Below are positions 63,494 through 64,000 of a stretch of 64,000 bases of DNA, in pieces (the first letter of the stretch is position 1; every line of letters starts with the position of its first letter). Source of the DNA: an uncultured Devosia sp. (GTDB lineage Bacteria; Pseudomonadota; Alphaproteobacteria; Rhizobiales; Devosiaceae); assembly GCF_946479885.1 (NCBI RefSeq), contig NZ_CAMLHM010000015.1, positions 7,081-71,080 of the forward strand. The letters are read 5' to 3'. The notes under the pieces were generated by a model. The model worked only from the letters and a program-made list of their open reading frames with translations. It made no database searches and was not told where the DNA came from. The translations under genes and the position numbers were made by a program.

Positions 63494-64000
63494 CTAAACC
63501 CCCAATATCGCTTCCTGCGGCACTTCGATCTCGCGCCAGCGATGGCAGGCGACGAGCCGGCCGTCTTCGATCCGCTCCAGCGGTGGGCGCGTCTCGGCGC
63601 AGAATGGCTTGGCAAACCGGCAGCGCGTCCGGAAAGTGCAGCCCGAAGGCGGATTGATCGGCGAGGGAATTTCGCCCCGGAGGGCATCGATATTGCGCTG
63701 TCGCGCCAATCGCGGATCGGGAATCGGCACCGCCGTCAGCAGCGCCCGCGTATAGGGATGCTTCGGGTCCTCGTAGATCTCGTCGCCCGTTGCCAGTTCG
63801 ACGATGCGCCCCAGATAGAGCACGAGGATACGGTCCGATACGTGCCGCACGACCGACAGATTGTGCGAGATGAAGATCAGCGTCAGCCCGAACTCATCCT
63901 TGAGTTCGGCGAGCAGGTTGAGGATCTGCGCCTGGATCGACACGTCGAGCGCCGAAACCGGCTCGTCGCAGACGATCAGCTTGGGCTCGGTGATCAGCGC
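63494..64000 (-). CDS. Oligopeptide/dipeptide ABC transporter ATPase, 5' end cut by window
   Basis: C-terminal part (168 residues) of an ABC-transporter ATPase for peptides or nickel (DppF/OppF type). The frame is open to the edge and shows [20 protein letters not shown] (Walker B and D-loop) and [14 protein letters not shown] (H-loop). The C-terminal oligopeptide extension follows, with its conserved cysteine-containing [17 protein letters not shown]. The Walker A half lies outside. ATPases with this tail work with permeases DppBC and a periplasmic binding protein, not in this window. Confidence 0.94.
   Translation of the reverse strand, partial: ALITEPKLIVCDEPVSALDVSIQAQILNLLAELKDEFGLTLIFISHNLSVVRHVSDRILVLYLGRIVELATGDEIYEDPKHPYTRALLTAVPIPDPRLARQRNIDALRGEIPSPINPPSGCTFRTRCRFAKPFCAETRPPLERIEDGRLVACHRWREIEVPQEAILGV

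Overview
This window is a GC-rich alphaproteobacterial chromosome segment. The gene families (FixLJ-FixK, ccoNOQP-ccoGHIS, FnrN, GapR, DUF1036, DUF882, YcbB-type L,D-transpeptidase, HisKA_2 histidine kinase) point to Hyphomicrobiales, possibly a Devosia-like bacterium. The genus is inferred from gene content and style only. Both ends cut through genes: an aldehyde dehydrogenase on the left and an oligopeptide ABC-transporter ATPase on the right.

Region 1 (about 1.4-17.7 kb) is a micro-oxic respiration block. It holds an FNR-type [4Fe-4S] regulator, hemN, the complete cbb3 oxidase operon ccoNOQP with its assembly genes ccoGHIS, a degenerate hemerythrin-like protein, a TauE/DsbD-like membrane protein, a DUF1858 protein, an NnrR/Dnr-like regulator, FixL, FixJ, an atypical stand-alone receiver and FixK. 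Region 2 (17.7-30 kb) holds ccmE, a copper module (YcnI + CopC-CopD), nnrS, ubiX-ubiD and ubiT-ubiU-ubiV (O2-independent ubiquinone synthesis), a universal stress protein with a tiny membrane protein, LysE and DUF305. Region 3 (29.6-39.1 kb) is the nitrite-reduction block: nirK, nirV, pseudoazurin, nnrU, a DUF59/DUF2249/membrane-protein operon, pdxH, an unknown membrane protein and a double DUF2249 protein. No NO reductase, N2O reductase or nitrate reductase genes are visible here.

These three blocks are tied together by at least twelve FNR/FixK-like sites (TTGAY-N4-RTCAA and close variants), most of them 50-80 bp before a start codon, plus one perfect TTGCG-N4-CGCAA (NnrR-type) palindrome. 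The block therefore reads as one low-oxygen/nitric-oxide regulon: oxygen is sensed by FixL and FNR, relayed by FixJ and FixK, and answered by high-affinity oxidase, copper and haem supply, anaerobic quinone synthesis and nitrite reduction.

Region 4 (39.4-44.2 kb) is a tryptophan-tryptophylquinone amine dehydrogenase operon. Its B-E-D-A order and small-subunit sequence resemble aromatic amine dehydrogenase. It is followed by two overlapping mono-haem cytochrome c genes and faces a divergent AraC regulator; no mauF/mauG/mauL/M/N homologues are present. Region 5 (44.3-48.2 kb) is a LysR-controlled (chloro)hydroquinone pathway: ring-cleaving dioxygenase, hydrolase and maleylacetate reductase.

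Region 6 (48.5-64 kb) looks like ordinary core chromosome: an L,D-transpeptidase, a DUF882 murein hydrolase, dxs, a HisKA_2 kinase, an Lrp regulator, an amino-acid racemase, gapR, pyruvate kinase, rpmJ, a receiver protein and peptide ABC transport. It also contains a small TetR/SRPBCC module with a striking double palindromic operator, and several GC-rich intergenic hairpin repeats. I saw no tRNA, rRNA, CRISPR, insertion sequence or integrase.
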